From assembly GCA_016860845.1 (NCBI GenBank), contig BOKF01000039.1, positions 1 to 64,000 on the forward strand: DNA of 64,000 nt, in the 5' to 3' direction. The notes under the pieces were generated by a model. It worked only from the letters and a program-made list of their open reading frames with translations, did no database searches and was not told the DNA's origin. Below, piece by piece: positions 42,815 to 51,406 of the stretch; positions within the stretch are counted from its first letter, which is position 1; each line of letters begins with the position of its first letter. A program made the position numbers and the translations under genes. This stretch comes from Chloroflexota bacterium (GTDB lineage Bacteria; Chloroflexota; Anaerolineae; 4572-78; J111).

Positions 42815-42890
42815 GAATTTTGATTTTGGATTTTAGATTTTTGAAATTCCACTTTGCCCGTAAACAACCCAAAATCTAAAATTGAAGCCC
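42815..42890. repeat. AAAATC/GATTTT self-complementary repeat at gene junction
   Basis: TTTTGGAATTTTGATTTTGG and a complementary AAAATCTAAAATTG. Similar units (AAATCGTAAATC) were inserted into the dehydrogenase gene at 13310-13348. Confidence 0.6.
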
Positions 42891-44042
42891 CCACCATTTG
42901 GCGTAAATACCGGCCATTTTTTCCAACTCGGCGATGGTGACCCATTCCTCACTACCGTGAGCCTGGTCAATGGAACCCGGCCCGATGACGACACACTCGC
43001 GGGCCAGGCCGCCGTAAGCTGAGGCATTGGTCCCGTAAGGCACCACCGCCGGCGCCCGGCCCGACCATGCGGCCAGTTGGCGCAGCCAGGGCGTATCGGG
43101 CGGCTGCAGAAAGGCCTCGACAGCCAGGCCGGTGGTCGTCTTCACCGGCAGCGGGCAGGCTTGCTGGGCCAGTTCTTGCAGCGCTGCGGCTACATCCAAC
43201 GATTTCTCACCGTCTACGATGCGGCGATCAATGAAGAGTTGGCATGACTCCGGCACGACATTTTCCCCGATACCGCCGTGAATGATCGTGACGGTGAGGG
43301 TGGGCGGGCCGAGACCCTCACCCCGACCCTCTCCCTTCCAGGGAGAGGGAGAAAGAGATTGGAGGCGCTGGTGTTCCTCGTCCAGGGCGAGGATGAGCCG
43401 CGCGGCGGCGGTGATGGCGTTCTGCCCGAGTTCCGGCTGGGAGGAGTGTGTGGATTTGCCCTGCACTTCAAAACCCATGCGGAGCGCTCCTTTGTGGCCG
43501 TAAACCGGCCCGCACAGGGTTGGTTCGGCCACGGCCAGTTGGTCGAGCGGCAGCCCCTGCTGGCGCACCCACTCGGCAAAGGCCAGCGCCCCTTGACCGC
43601 GCATCTCTTCATCCATCGTCGCGGCGATGAGCAGGTTGGTCGGCGGAGCCTGCCCGGCCTGGTGCATCGCTTCGAGCAAGGCCAGGACAACCGCCAGCGA
43701 AGCCTTGGTATCCACCGCCCCCCGGCCATACACCCGGCCCGCCTGAATTAGCCCGCTGAACGGGTTGCCCAGCATCTGCTCGACGCCGACGGTATCCATA
43801 TGGACATCTACCGCCAGCCAGCGATCACTCCGGCCCCGCCAGAGGCCGTAAATATTAGGACGCTCGGGCAGCACTTCATGCCGATGAACTTCCCCGCCAA
43901 ACGCCTGAAACCAGCGCGTCACTTCGGCGGCCAGACGCGCCTCGCCGGGGACGCCGGCGCGCGGCCCGGCCTGCTCCGGCGAGACGCTGGGAATTTGCAC
44001 CAGCCGGCTCAGCCACTCGGCCAGTTGCTGTCCTGTAACCAT
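42876..44042 (-). CDS. M20-family peptidase/deacylase with repeat insertion
   Basis: 388 residues with M20 metal ligands: LAVDVHMDTVGV, GRGAVDTKASLA, TMDEEMRGQGA and THSSQPELGQ in the lid domain. The family includes ArgE, DapE and carboxypeptidases. Residues ~228-245 (SLSPSPWKGEGRGEGLG) come from a 50-bp repeat with inverted CTCTCCCT/AGGGAGAG parts at 43311-43360, in frame. The last ~60 residues hold the second metal-domain His (IDQAHGSEEW). Confidence 0.88.
   Translation of the reverse strand: MVTGQQLAEWLSRLVQIPSVSPEQAGPRAGVPGEARLAAEVTRWFQAFGGEVHRHEVLPERPNIYGLWRGRSDRWLAVDVHMDTVGVEQMLGNPFSGLIQAGRVYGRGAVDTKASLAVVLALLEAMHQAGQAPPTNLLIAATMDEEMRGQGALAFAEWVRQQGLPLDQLAVAEPTLCGPVYGHKGALRMGFEVQGKSTHSSQPELGQNAITAAARLILALDEEHQRLQSLSPSPWKGEGRGEGLGPPTLTVTIIHGGIGENVVPESCQLFIDRRIVDGEKSLDVAAALQELAQQACPLPVKTTTGLAVEAFLQPPDTPWLRQLAAWSGRAPAVVPYGTNASAYGGLARECVVIGPGSIDQAHGSEEWVTIAELEKMAGIYAKWWGLQF
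43311..43360. repeat. CTCTCCCTTCCAGGGAGAG repeat inside the M20 gene
   Basis: CCCTCACCCCGACCCTCTCC then CTTCCAGGGAGAGGGAG. Its relatives lie at 53824-53865 and 54828-54947. It inserts about 17 residues. Confidence 0.75.
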
Positions 44043-44056
44043 TTTGACCTGCGGCC

Positions 44057-44440
44057 CTACTTGTCGCCGATATAGGCGATAGCGTCAATTTCGACCATAA
44101 TGCCGAGCAACTGGCTGCCCACCGTCGTCCGGGTTGGCTTGGGGTCGGGGAAGTAGGTCGAGTAGACTTTATTATAGCGGTCGAACAGGCTGAGGTCGCT
44201 CAGATGGGCCGACACTTTGACCACATCGGCCATGCTGGCTCCGGCGGCTGCCAAAATGGCTTTGACGTTTTCCAGGGTGCGAGTGGTCTGCTCCTCAATC
44301 GTCTCGCCGACGACCTTACCCGTGTCGGGGTCCAGCGGTCCCTGTCCAGAGACAAAAACAAAATCACCAGCCTTCAATCCCTGGGAGTAAGCCCCCATCG
44401 GAGAAGCGCCTTTTTTGGTTGAGACTTGTTGTTTGGGCAT
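44057..44440 (-). CDS. RidA family protein
   Basis: 127 residues: GASPMGAYSQGLKAGDFVFV, SGQGPLDPDTG, TRTLENVKAILAAAGASM, and PTRTTVGSQLL with the Arg that hydrolyses enamine/imine intermediates. It probably clears reactive imines produced by PLP enzymes in this cluster. ATG 44440 with GGAGTAT upstream; 14 bp before the M20 gene on the same strand. Confidence 0.93.
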   Translation of the reverse strand: MPKQQVSTKKGASPMGAYSQGLKAGDFVFVSGQGPLDPDTGKVVGETIEEQTTRTLENVKAILAAAGASMADVVKVSAHLSDLSLFDRYNKVYSTYFPDPKPTRTTVGSQLLGIMVEIDAIAYIGDK

Positions 44441-44485
44441 AAGATATACTCCTTGTTTTGAAAAATTGTGAATTGTGAATAAAAC

Positions 44486-44617
44486 AGGACTTACGCAAAT
44501 CATGTCATTTTGAGCGACGAAGGAGCGAAAAATCCCTAAATACGTACCCTTGCAAGCGTACCTTCGAGGGATTCTTCACTTCGCTGCGCTTCATTCAGAA
44601 TGACATGCGTAAGTCCT
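44486..44617. repeat. palindromic element family A, copy 4 (full length)
   Basis: The most complete copy: AGGACTTACGCA / TGCGTAAGTCCT at the ends, then ATGTCATTTTGAGCGACG / AGAATGACAT, and AAAATCCCT / AGGGATTCT inside. Confidence 0.92.
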
Positions 44618-44633
44618 ATAAAAATAATCTTTA

Positions 44634-45089
44634 TTAGACGGGCGCGGCCCGCACCAGCAGAACCGGGCAAGAAGCGGCTTGCAAGACTTTGTCGGCGACG
44701 CTGCCATACACCCAGCGGGCCAGGCCGCTGCGGCCATGGGTACTCATCACAATTAATGAGACACCATTTTTGCTGGCATAATCAACAATCGTCTCGGCCG
44801 GCAGCCCCACCTCGACCACTGCTGTTACCTTATACTTGCGGAGCTTCAAATCTGCGGCAATTTCATTCAGAGCCTGAGTGGCTTCGTCTAGCCAATGCTC
44901 CTGGCGCTTTTCGGGATCCAGCGCACCCTCCTGAATATATTCGACCAAAAAGTGGTTGTCTTGAACAACCCGGAACAAGATCAATTCGGCTTGATGCATG
45001 TCAGCCAGGGCCAGGGCATGGGGCAAAGCCTGAGCAGCGAGGGTGGAACCATCCAGGGTGACCATAATTTTTTCGTAGGTAACTGCCAT
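44634..45089 (-). CDS. universal stress protein
   Basis: 151 residues with KIMVTLDGSTLAAQALPHAL at the start and the ATP-binding motif GRSGLARWVYGSVADKV (G-x2-G-x9-G-S) at the end. Binds ATP and supports stress survival. Start 45089 with AGGAGG upstream; the longer frame to 45155 is out of register with the family. It follows the alcohol dehydrogenase gene by 13 bp. Confidence 0.92.
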   Translation of the reverse strand: MAVTYEKIMVTLDGSTLAAQALPHALALADMHQAELILFRVVQDNHFLVEYIQEGALDPEKRQEHWLDEATQALNEIAADLKLRKYKVTAVVEVGLPAETIVDYASKNGVSLIVMSTHGRSGLARWVYGSVADKVLQAASCPVLLVRAAPV

Positions 45090-45102
45090 CCTAACCTCCT
45101 TT

Positions 45103-46125
45103 TCAGTGAAGCAATATCTTGGCAACCGGCCCGGGTTCAGCCAGTAATCGCTCAAAGCAGTCGCGACCAGAGGCTAAGGGCGCTTTCAAGAGCCAGGGGT
45201 CAATCCGGACCTGACCGGCAGCCAACCAGGCGAGGGCATCTTCAAAATCGAGCGGGGTGTAGGCAAAGCTGCCCAGCAGTTTCACCTCTTTGCGGATGAC
45301 CAGGTTGGACTGAATCTGGCTTTCCTCGTCGTGCAGACCGACCAGGATCAGGCTGCCCCCCGGCCTGACCGCTTCGATGCCCTGCTGCCGGGTAACGGCC
45401 AGCCCCACGGCATCAACGGCCACATCCGCCCCCAGCCCATCCGTTTCCGCCCGGACCGCCTCGACCACGTTCTCCGCCAGGGGATTTAACACCCGCACCC
45501 CAAACTGCTCGCCAATGGCCCGCCGGTGGGGGTCGGTGTCGGTGGCCACAATTTTGGTGACACCAAAAGTTTGGGCGACCTGTAAAACGAGCAGGCCAAT
45601 CGGGCCCAGGCCAGTAATCAGCAGGGTATCCAGGGCAGTAACATCTGCCAGCTTAACCGCCCTGACGGCGCAGCCAACCGGCTCGGTTAAAGCGGCATGT
45701 TCAAGGCTGAGCTGGTTCGGCACGGGGTAGACCTGTTGGGCCGGAACTTTGATCATGTCGGCATAACTGCCCGGCCGGTGCGCTCCCAGGAGCTGGCGCT
45801 GCCGGCACAAATTATGGCGACCGGCCAGGCAGGCGCGGCACGAACCGCAGTAAATCAAGGGGTTGGCTGTCACCCTTTGGCCAACGGCCAGACCCGGCTT
45901 GAAGCGGGCAGCTTGCGAGCCAAGCTCGACAATTTCACCCGAAAATTCGTGGCCCATGACCAGGGGCGGCTTGCGCAGGCTGTTTTGCCCCAGGTAGCCG
46001 CTCAATTCCGAGCCGCAAATGCCGGAGTAGACCACTTTAATAAGCACTTCGTCCGGCCCCGCTTCCGGCTCCGGCATATCGCGGATGTTCAACTGGCGCG
46101 GGCCTTCGTAGACTAACGCTTTCAT
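45103..46125 (-). CDS. zinc-dependent alcohol dehydrogenase (MDR family)
   Basis: 340 residues. Catalytic zinc ligands in GICGSELSG and GHEFSGEI, structural zinc Cys set CGSCRACLAGRHNLC, and nucleotide motif GLGPIGLLVLQ. Resembles galactitol-phosphate/threonine/sorbitol dehydrogenases; substrate is not readable. AAGGAG ribosome site before the ATG. Confidence 0.93.
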   Translation of the reverse strand: MKALVYEGPRQLNIRDMPEPEAGPDEVLIKVVYSGICGSELSGYLGQNSLRKPPLVMGHEFSGEIVELGSQAARFKPGLAVGQRVTANPLIYCGSCRACLAGRHNLCRQRQLLGAHRPGSYADMIKVPAQQVYPVPNQLSLEHAALTEPVGCAVRAVKLADVTALDTLLITGLGPIGLLVLQVAQTFGVTKIVATDTDPHRRAIGEQFGVRVLNPLAENVVEAVRAETDGLGADVAVDAVGLAVTRQQGIEAVRPGGSLILVGLHDEESQIQSNLVIRKEVKLLGSFAYTPLDFEDALAWLAAGQVRIDPWLLKAPLASGRDCFERLLAEPGPVAKILLH

Positions 46126-46145
46126 AAATTAGAACTCCTTAAAGA

Positions 46146-46190
46146 TAGTAGCCAGTAGTCAGTAATCAGCAGTCAGTAATCAGATAGATA
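46146..46190. repeat. AGTAGTCAGTAATCAG tandem run, family F copy 3
   Basis: AGTAGCCAGTAGTCAGTAAT runs in the spacer between dehydrogenase and lactonase genes. Confidence 0.55.
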
Positions 46191-47076
46191 GAGGCGGGTA
46201 GGCCAGTTGGCCCGGAAGAGCCAGGTTGATGCGATAGAGAGAGCTGGAGGCGGCGATGTAGAGCGTGCGCAGGTCCGGCCCGCCAAAGGTGCAATTGCCG
46301 GGTATCTCCGGCAGGGGAATAATGCCGACCAGTTCCCCCGCCGCGGAGAAGATGTAAATGCCGGCCTTTTCGCCCTCACCGGCGGTCAGGTAGATATTGC
46401 CTTCGACATCCAGGACCATGCCATCGCCGCCGTAGCCATCGCCGTGATCATACAAAATTCCGCGCCGTTTCCAGGAACCATCCGCAGCCAGATCATAAGC
46501 TACCAGGAAGCGCGCCCCGCCGGGGTCCGGGTTGTGATCCACCAGGTAGAGGGTACGGTTGTCGGGGGTGATCAGGATGCCGTTGGGGAACTGCATGTCG
46601 TCAATGACGCGGGTGAGCGAGCCATCCAGCTCAATCCGGTAGACTGCCATGCAGTCCTGCTCCAAATCCCCGCGATACCCATAACGCGGATCGGTAAAGT
46701 AGATGCGGCCCTCGCGGTCAAAGCAAAGGTCATTGGGCGCGTTGAGCTTTTTGCCGTTGTAATGCGAGGCCAGGGTCGTGATGGCGCCATCCGGCTCGTA
46801 CCGGCGGACGGCCCGCGCCCCGCCATCCTTGCCGTCACAGCAAACGACCAGGCGGCCCTGACTGTCAAAGTTCATGCCGTTGGCCCGCTCGCTCGGTTCC
46901 TGCCAGACTTCTGTTTTGCCGCTGCCGGGGCGATAAACCAGGATGCGATTGTTAGGACAATCCGAGAAATAAACATTGCCCTCGGCATCGGCGGCCGGCC
47001 CTTCGGCAAAGGCGCAGCCCTCAAACACTTTTTCCAGCCGGGATTCGGCGAGGATAATATCGCTGAGTTGAGTCAC
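46180..47076 (-). CDS. SMP-30/gluconolactonase/LRE family protein
   Basis: 298-residue beta-propeller: FAEGPAADAEGNVYF (Glu ligand), LNAPNDLCFDREGRIYFTD (Asn/Asp ligands) and ITPDNRTLYLVDHNP. Opens sugar lactones to acids, consistent with an adjacent dehydrogenase producing the lactone. GTG start with AAGGAG 8 bp upstream. Confidence 0.92.
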   Translation of the reverse strand: MTQLSDIILAESRLEKVFEGCAFAEGPAADAEGNVYFSDCPNNRILVYRPGSGKTEVWQEPSERANGMNFDSQGRLVVCCDGKDGGARAVRRYEPDGAITTLASHYNGKKLNAPNDLCFDREGRIYFTDPRYGYRGDLEQDCMAVYRIELDGSLTRVIDDMQFPNGILITPDNRTLYLVDHNPDPGGARFLVAYDLAADGSWKRRGILYDHGDGYGGDGMVLDVEGNIYLTAGEGEKAGIYIFSAAGELVGIIPLPEIPGNCTFGGPDLRTLYIAASSSLYRINLALPGQLAYPPLSI

Positions 47077-47151
47077 CTCAATTCTCCTTAGATTTGAAAA
47101 ATGTTAGTGTCCAGATGGCTTTGAGAACAGACCGGCTTTGGGCCGGGATTT

Positions 47152-47206
47152 GGAGATTTGGGGATAAAGTAATAATAAAAAATCACCTAATCACCTAATC
47201 CCGGCA
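47152..47206. repeat. GGGATTAGGTGATTAGG hairpin
   Basis: CCGGGATTTGGAGATTTGGG pairs with ATCACCTAATCACCTAATCC. Built from short units, like families E and F. Confidence 0.65.
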
Positions 47207-47214
47207 AAATCTCT

Positions 47215-47883
47215 TTACTTTGCCAACTCCAACAGGCCGAAGCGGGCCGGTTTGTGAAAATCGGCCGGTTCGGTCATAGTCGGCGACCAGCAACTATACT
47301 CCGGCGCGGCGTCGCGGGGACGCTCGATGCGGTAGAAGTTGGCCCGCCACAGCCACGGCAGTTCGCCCGGCGGAGCGACTGCCGCCCAGGGAATAACCAT
47401 AATCCCCCACCAATGATTGGCAGCATCATCTCGGCCTGCCCGCCAGCGAATGCCGGGGCAATTCCAACCGGTATCCACTTCTAATTCCGTGCGCTGCGAG
47501 GTGGGATTGTAGATACGCGCATCCAGCAGCACCTCGTTGGGACTCACCTGGAACTCAAAATAACGCGCCAAATCGGCCTCACGAGGGCCAAAGAAAATCT
47601 CAACGACCTCTTCGTCATAGATCGGCTCATCGCGCTGAGTGTAGGTACCCCAAATATCGCGGTCGTCGCAGTCATACCGGACATACAAAGCCTGAGCATC
47701 ATAGCAAACACGGGCAACGGTCTGTTGCACCGCCGGGCCACTGCCGTCGGCCAGAATGAAAGGCGGCAAGACCGGCACACTTGCCCAGTTCCAGGTGGCC
47801 GGATCGGCCTGGGTGTCCCAATCTTCAGGCACATGAGAGACACGCCAATGGGGAATGCTTTGAGGATTAGCGGTTAGGGTCAT
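47215..47883 (-). CDS. carbohydrate-binding family 9-like protein
   Basis: 222-residue beta-sandwich resembling the CBM9-like domain: ARVCYDAQALYVRYDCDDRD, DEEVVEIFFGP, YFEFQVSPNEVLLDARIYNP and a C-terminal WLWRANFYRIERP. No signal peptide, so it is intracellular or exported differently. It shares 4 bp with the preceding CBS gene (ATGA). Confidence 0.82.
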   Translation of the reverse strand: MTLTANPQSIPHWRVSHVPEDWDTQADPATWNWASVPVLPPFILADGSGPAVQQTVARVCYDAQALYVRYDCDDRDIWGTYTQRDEPIYDEEVVEIFFGPREADLARYFEFQVSPNEVLLDARIYNPTSQRTELEVDTGWNCPGIRWRAGRDDAANHWWGIMVIPWAAVAPPGELPWLWRANFYRIERPRDAAPEYSCWSPTMTEPADFHKPARFGLLELAK

Positions 47884-48311
47884 CGGCCGGTAATGTAATT
47901 TTCAAGCTGGGCGATAATAAATTCTTGTTGGGAGATGACCTCCTTAACCACATCGCCAATGGAAATGACCCCCACCAGGCGGTCGCCATCTATGACCGGC
48001 AGATGGCGGATACGCTTGTTGGTCATCAAGGCCATGCAGTCCTCCACCGTCTGTTCGGGACGGATAAAGACTACTTTTTCGGTCATAATCTCGCGCACAG
48101 GGGTGGTTTTGGATGACTTTCCCAGCAGGCTGACCTTCCGGGCATAATCCCGCTCCGAGAGGATGCCGACAACCTGATCCCCCTCAAGGACCACCAGGGC
48201 GCCCACTTCCTTTTCGGCCATCAACTTCAGCGCCTCGATAACAAGCGCATCCGGCCCAATGGACCATACTCGTGATCCCTTGTTTTGCAAGAGTTGATTG
48301 ACAGTTTTCAT
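47880..48311 (-). CDS. tandem CBS-domain protein
   Basis: 143 residues with two CBS domains: SIGPDALVIEALKLMAEKEV, VVGILSERDYARKV and FIRPEQTVEDCMALMTNKRI, VVGVISIGDVVKE-type ending. Binds adenosine nucleotides as an energy sensor. Its role in this cluster is unknown. Confidence 0.92.
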   Translation of the reverse strand: MKTVNQLLQNKGSRVWSIGPDALVIEALKLMAEKEVGALVVLEGDQVVGILSERDYARKVSLLGKSSKTTPVREIMTEKVVFIRPEQTVEDCMALMTNKRIRHLPVIDGDRLVGVISIGDVVKEVISQQEFIIAQLENYITGR

Positions 48312-48339
48312 CCTTTAACCTCCTTTCGCACACCCGTGT

Positions 48340-49092
48340 TTATTGAATAGCCCGTACAAAATCTCTGACCCGCTGGGAGTCAGTTACCATTCGGAAAAAT
48401 TCAGGCGGCCGCAACTCACCGCCCATAAAGGAGCGCAGGTTGCGATAGGTCATCTGGCTCTCTAAAGGGGTGCTGGCGGTGGTATGAATTTCTTTGACGC
48501 CGCTCTGGGTTATTATTTTCTGCACATTCCGCTCGGAAATCGCTCCGGAGAGGCCCGGCATAATAATAATCCGGTCCGCTGCCTGCCGTACCAGTTCCGT
48601 GATCAAATCCAGCCCCTCCAGGGCCGAGCCTTCCTGCCCCGTCGTCAGCACCCGGTCAAGTCCCAATGAGATGAGCGTTTCCAGCGCCGCATGGGGATCA
48701 CGCGACATATCAAACGCGCGGTGGAAGGTGACGCTCAACGGGCGGGCCAGTTCGACCAGCGCGGCGGTGCGGGCCGTGTCCACCGATCCGTCCGGGTTGA
48801 GCAGCCCAATCACCACGCCGTTGGCCCCTAACCGCCTGGCCTGCTCGACGTCATACTTCATCACCTCGAACTCGACGTCAGTATAGCAAAAATCGCCCCC
48901 GCGCGGGCGGATGATAATGTTCAGATCAATGCTGATATTCTGGCGGGCCAGGGCAATCGTGCCTGCGCTGGGGGTCGTGCCGCCTTCCAGCAGGTTGTCA
49001 CACAGCTCCACCCGGTTGGCCCCGCCCTGCTGCGCCGCAATGGCCGACTCAACGGAATCAATACAGATTTCAAGGACGACAGGCTGGCTCAT
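48340..49092 (-). CDS. cutC: CutC family protein
   Basis: 250-residue TIM barrel with EICIDSVESAIAAQQGGANR, VELCDNLLEGGTTPSAGTI, RPRGGDFCYTD and VTFHRAFDMSRDP. Named for copper tolerance, though the true function is uncertain. Overlaps the upstream RidA gene by 4 bp, so they are coupled. Confidence 0.95.
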   Translation of the reverse strand: MSQPVVLEICIDSVESAIAAQQGGANRVELCDNLLEGGTTPSAGTIALARQNISIDLNIIIRPRGGDFCYTDVEFEVMKYDVEQARRLGANGVVIGLLNPDGSVDTARTAALVELARPLSVTFHRAFDMSRDPHAALETLISLGLDRVLTTGQEGSALEGLDLITELVRQAADRIIIMPGLSGAISERNVQKIITQSGVKEIHTTASTPLESQMTYRNLRSFMGGELRPPEFFRMVTDSQRVRDFVRAIQ

Positions 49093-49541
49093 TTAACCTC
49101 GACAATCATTTCAATTTCGACGGCCCAATTGTGGGGAATGGTCATGCCGACGGCGCTGCGGGCATGCCGGCCTGCCTCACCAAACACCTCGATCAGGAGA
49201 TCGCTGCAGCCGTGAATGACGGCCGGGGTGTCGTCAAAATCAGGGGCCACATTGACCATGCCCAGCACTTTGACCACCTGGACCACGTTATCCAGGCTGC
49301 CGGCTAGAGTTTTGACCGCGGCCAGGCAGTTGAGTGTGGCCAATCGCGCCGCTTCGTAACCTTCTTCGACGCTCACATCCCGGCCCACTTTGCCCTTGAT
49401 GGCCCGGCCCTCCCGGTTCGGCACCTGCCCGGAGGTGTAGATCAGGTTGCCGGTCCGCTTGGCATGCATCAAACGGCCGGCATTGATTTCGATGGCTTCA
49501 ACCCTGTAACCCATATCCCGGAGTTTTTCTTCAAAAGACAT
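49089..49541 (-). CDS. RidA/YjgF family protein (second copy)
   Basis: 150 residues, LIYTSGQVPNREGRAIKGKV, VEEGYEAARLATLNCLAAVK and RHARSAVGMTIP, with the Arg retained. Similar in role to the RidA at 44057 but from a different subgroup. It lies directly downstream of the D-aminoacylase gene (4 bp). Confidence 0.92.
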   Translation of the reverse strand: MSFEEKLRDMGYRVEAIEINAGRLMHAKRTGNLIYTSGQVPNREGRAIKGKVGRDVSVEEGYEAARLATLNCLAAVKTLAGSLDNVVQVVKVLGMVNVAPDFDDTPAVIHGCSDLLIEVFGEAGRHARSAVGMTIPHNWAVEIEMIVEVK

Positions 49542-49545
49542 AGCT

Positions 49546-51180
49546 TCATCCTTTCATAATCTGAATAGGTTCGGTGATCCGTTCCGGCTGGCGGCCATAC
49601 GGCTCGCGCAGAGCGCGGCCCGGAGTCGCGCCGCTTGGCTGGCCCTCTTCCACCACCAAAACCCCGTTGACAGCAACATAGTGAACCCCTTCAGGGTAAC
49701 TGATGGGGTTTTCGTAGGTGGCGGTATCCCGGAGCGTATCAGGGTCGAAGACAACCAAGTCGGCCATGAAGCCAGGCCGGACAATGCCACGATCCATGCA
49801 GCCAATCCGCCGGGCCGTCGCCGAGGTCATTTTGCGGATGCCTTCGGCCCAGCTCAACAAGCCCAAATCGCGCACATAATGGGCCAGAAAACGGACATGT
49901 GTGCCCCAGCCGCGCGGGTGCGGCCGCCCGCCGACCAAAATGCCATCACTGCCGACCACGTGGGCCGGATGCTGCAGAATCATCTGGACATTTTCCTCGT
50001 TGCCAATATGGGCCAGGCAGGAAACGCCCAGGCGAGTTTGAAGCAGCAGGTCAACAAAAAATTCATAGGGGGTCTGGCCGGCCCGCGCCGCCGCATCGGG
50101 CAGAAACATGCCGACCAGAGCCGGGTCGTGCTCGCCCATAATCCCGCCAATTTGCAGCATCTCCCAACCCATCGGCACCCCGCTAAAGCCATCGGAGCCG
50201 ATGACTTCCATCTCGTGGCGCAGCCGCTCGTGAATATCGGGCGATTGCAGCCGGGCCAGGGTCGCTTCGATACCGCCCTCATGCATCCAGTAAGGCAAAA
50301 AAGCGTGGAGATAAGTGTTCCCGGCCAGATAGGGATAGGTGTCCAGCGTGATTTCAAGCCCATCGGCGCGAGCGTGGTCAATCGCGGCCAATAACTCTGG
50401 AGCGCGGCCTTTATTGATCGTGTAACCCAGGTGGCAGTGGGTCAGATGCACCGGCACACCGGCCCGGCGGCCAATCTCAATCGAGTCATAGTAGGCTTCG
50501 AGCGCCTGCATGCCGTAGTTACGATGGTGAGGGCAGTAGAAGCCGTTATAAGGCCGCAAAGCCCGGCAGAGTTCGACGACCTCATCATCGCTGGCGAACA
50601 TAGCCGGGGCATAGGTTAGCCCGGTCGAGAGACCAATGGCCCCTTCGCGCATGCCCTGGTCAATTAGTTGCTGCATCTGGCGCAGTTCAGCGGGCGTGGG
50701 TGGGCGGTTGTCCATGCCCATGACGGCCATACGCACCGTGCCATGCGGCACATGGGTGGCCACGTTAACCGCCACCTGATTTTCAAACCGGTCCAGGTAG
50801 GTGGTGATTGTGCCCCAATCCCAATCCAAATCTGGCCGGCCGTTCCAGCCGGCCAGTTGTTCGCGCAGTTGGGTGGCTGTTTGAGGCGTCACCGGGGCCA
50901 AGCCCAACCCATCGTGGCCGACGACTTCGGTGGTCACGCCCTGGCGAATTTTGCACTCCATCAACGGGTTGTACAGCGGATACAGATCGGAGTGGGTGTG
51001 AATGTCAATAAAGCCGGGGCAGACTATCCTGCCATCTACTTTGATGACCCGCCTGGCCGCAGCCCCAGCCAGCAGTCCCATGGCGACAATCCGGTCCCCT
51101 TGAACGGCAACATCGGCCCAGTACCAGGGCGTGCCGGTCCCGTCAATAAGCCGGCCACCAGTGATTAATAAATCATACAT
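49546..51180 (-). CDS. N-acyl-D-amino-acid deacylase (D-aminoacylase) family
   Basis: 544-residue amidohydrolase: LITGGRLIDGTGTPW, FIDIHTHSDLYPLYN (H-x-H), RQGVTTEVVGHDGLG, VHLTHCHLG and the late VGSDG. The family removes N-acyl groups from D-amino acids; this is the clearest D-amino-acid enzyme in the cluster. ATG 51180 is chosen over the upstream start at 51201. Confidence 0.9.
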   Translation of the reverse strand: MYDLLITGGRLIDGTGTPWYWADVAVQGDRIVAMGLLAGAAARRVIKVDGRIVCPGFIDIHTHSDLYPLYNPLMECKIRQGVTTEVVGHDGLGLAPVTPQTATQLREQLAGWNGRPDLDWDWGTITTYLDRFENQVAVNVATHVPHGTVRMAVMGMDNRPPTPAELRQMQQLIDQGMREGAIGLSTGLTYAPAMFASDDEVVELCRALRPYNGFYCPHHRNYGMQALEAYYDSIEIGRRAGVPVHLTHCHLGYTINKGRAPELLAAIDHARADGLEITLDTYPYLAGNTYLHAFLPYWMHEGGIEATLARLQSPDIHERLRHEMEVIGSDGFSGVPMGWEMLQIGGIMGEHDPALVGMFLPDAAARAGQTPYEFFVDLLLQTRLGVSCLAHIGNEENVQMILQHPAHVVGSDGILVGGRPHPRGWGTHVRFLAHYVRDLGLLSWAEGIRKMTSATARRIGCMDRGIVRPGFMADLVVFDPDTLRDTATYENPISYPEGVHYVAVNGVLVVEEGQPSGATPGRALREPYGRQPERITEPIQIMKG

Positions 51181-51249
51181 TGGCTCTGTTCCTTGGTCCA
51201 CAGATGAACACAGATTACCACAGATAATGTTCTGAACTTTTATCTTTTT

Positions 51250-51381
51250 AGGACTTTCGCTTGGATGTCATTTTGAGCGACCGTAGGGAGCGAAAAATCC
51301 CTGGAAGGCTGGCCTGCAATCGAACATCTCAGGGATTCTTCACTCCGCTGCGCTCCGTTCAGAATGACATGCGCAAGTTCT
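51250..51381. repeat. palindromic element family A, copy 5
   Basis: AGGACTTTCGC ... GCGCAAGTTCT outer ends; ATGTCATTTTGAGCGACC ... AGAATGACAT inner ends; central AAAATCCCT / AGGGATTCT. Confidence 0.9.
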
Positions 51382-51406
51382 GATCTGAGTCTATCTGTGG
51401 ATTAAT

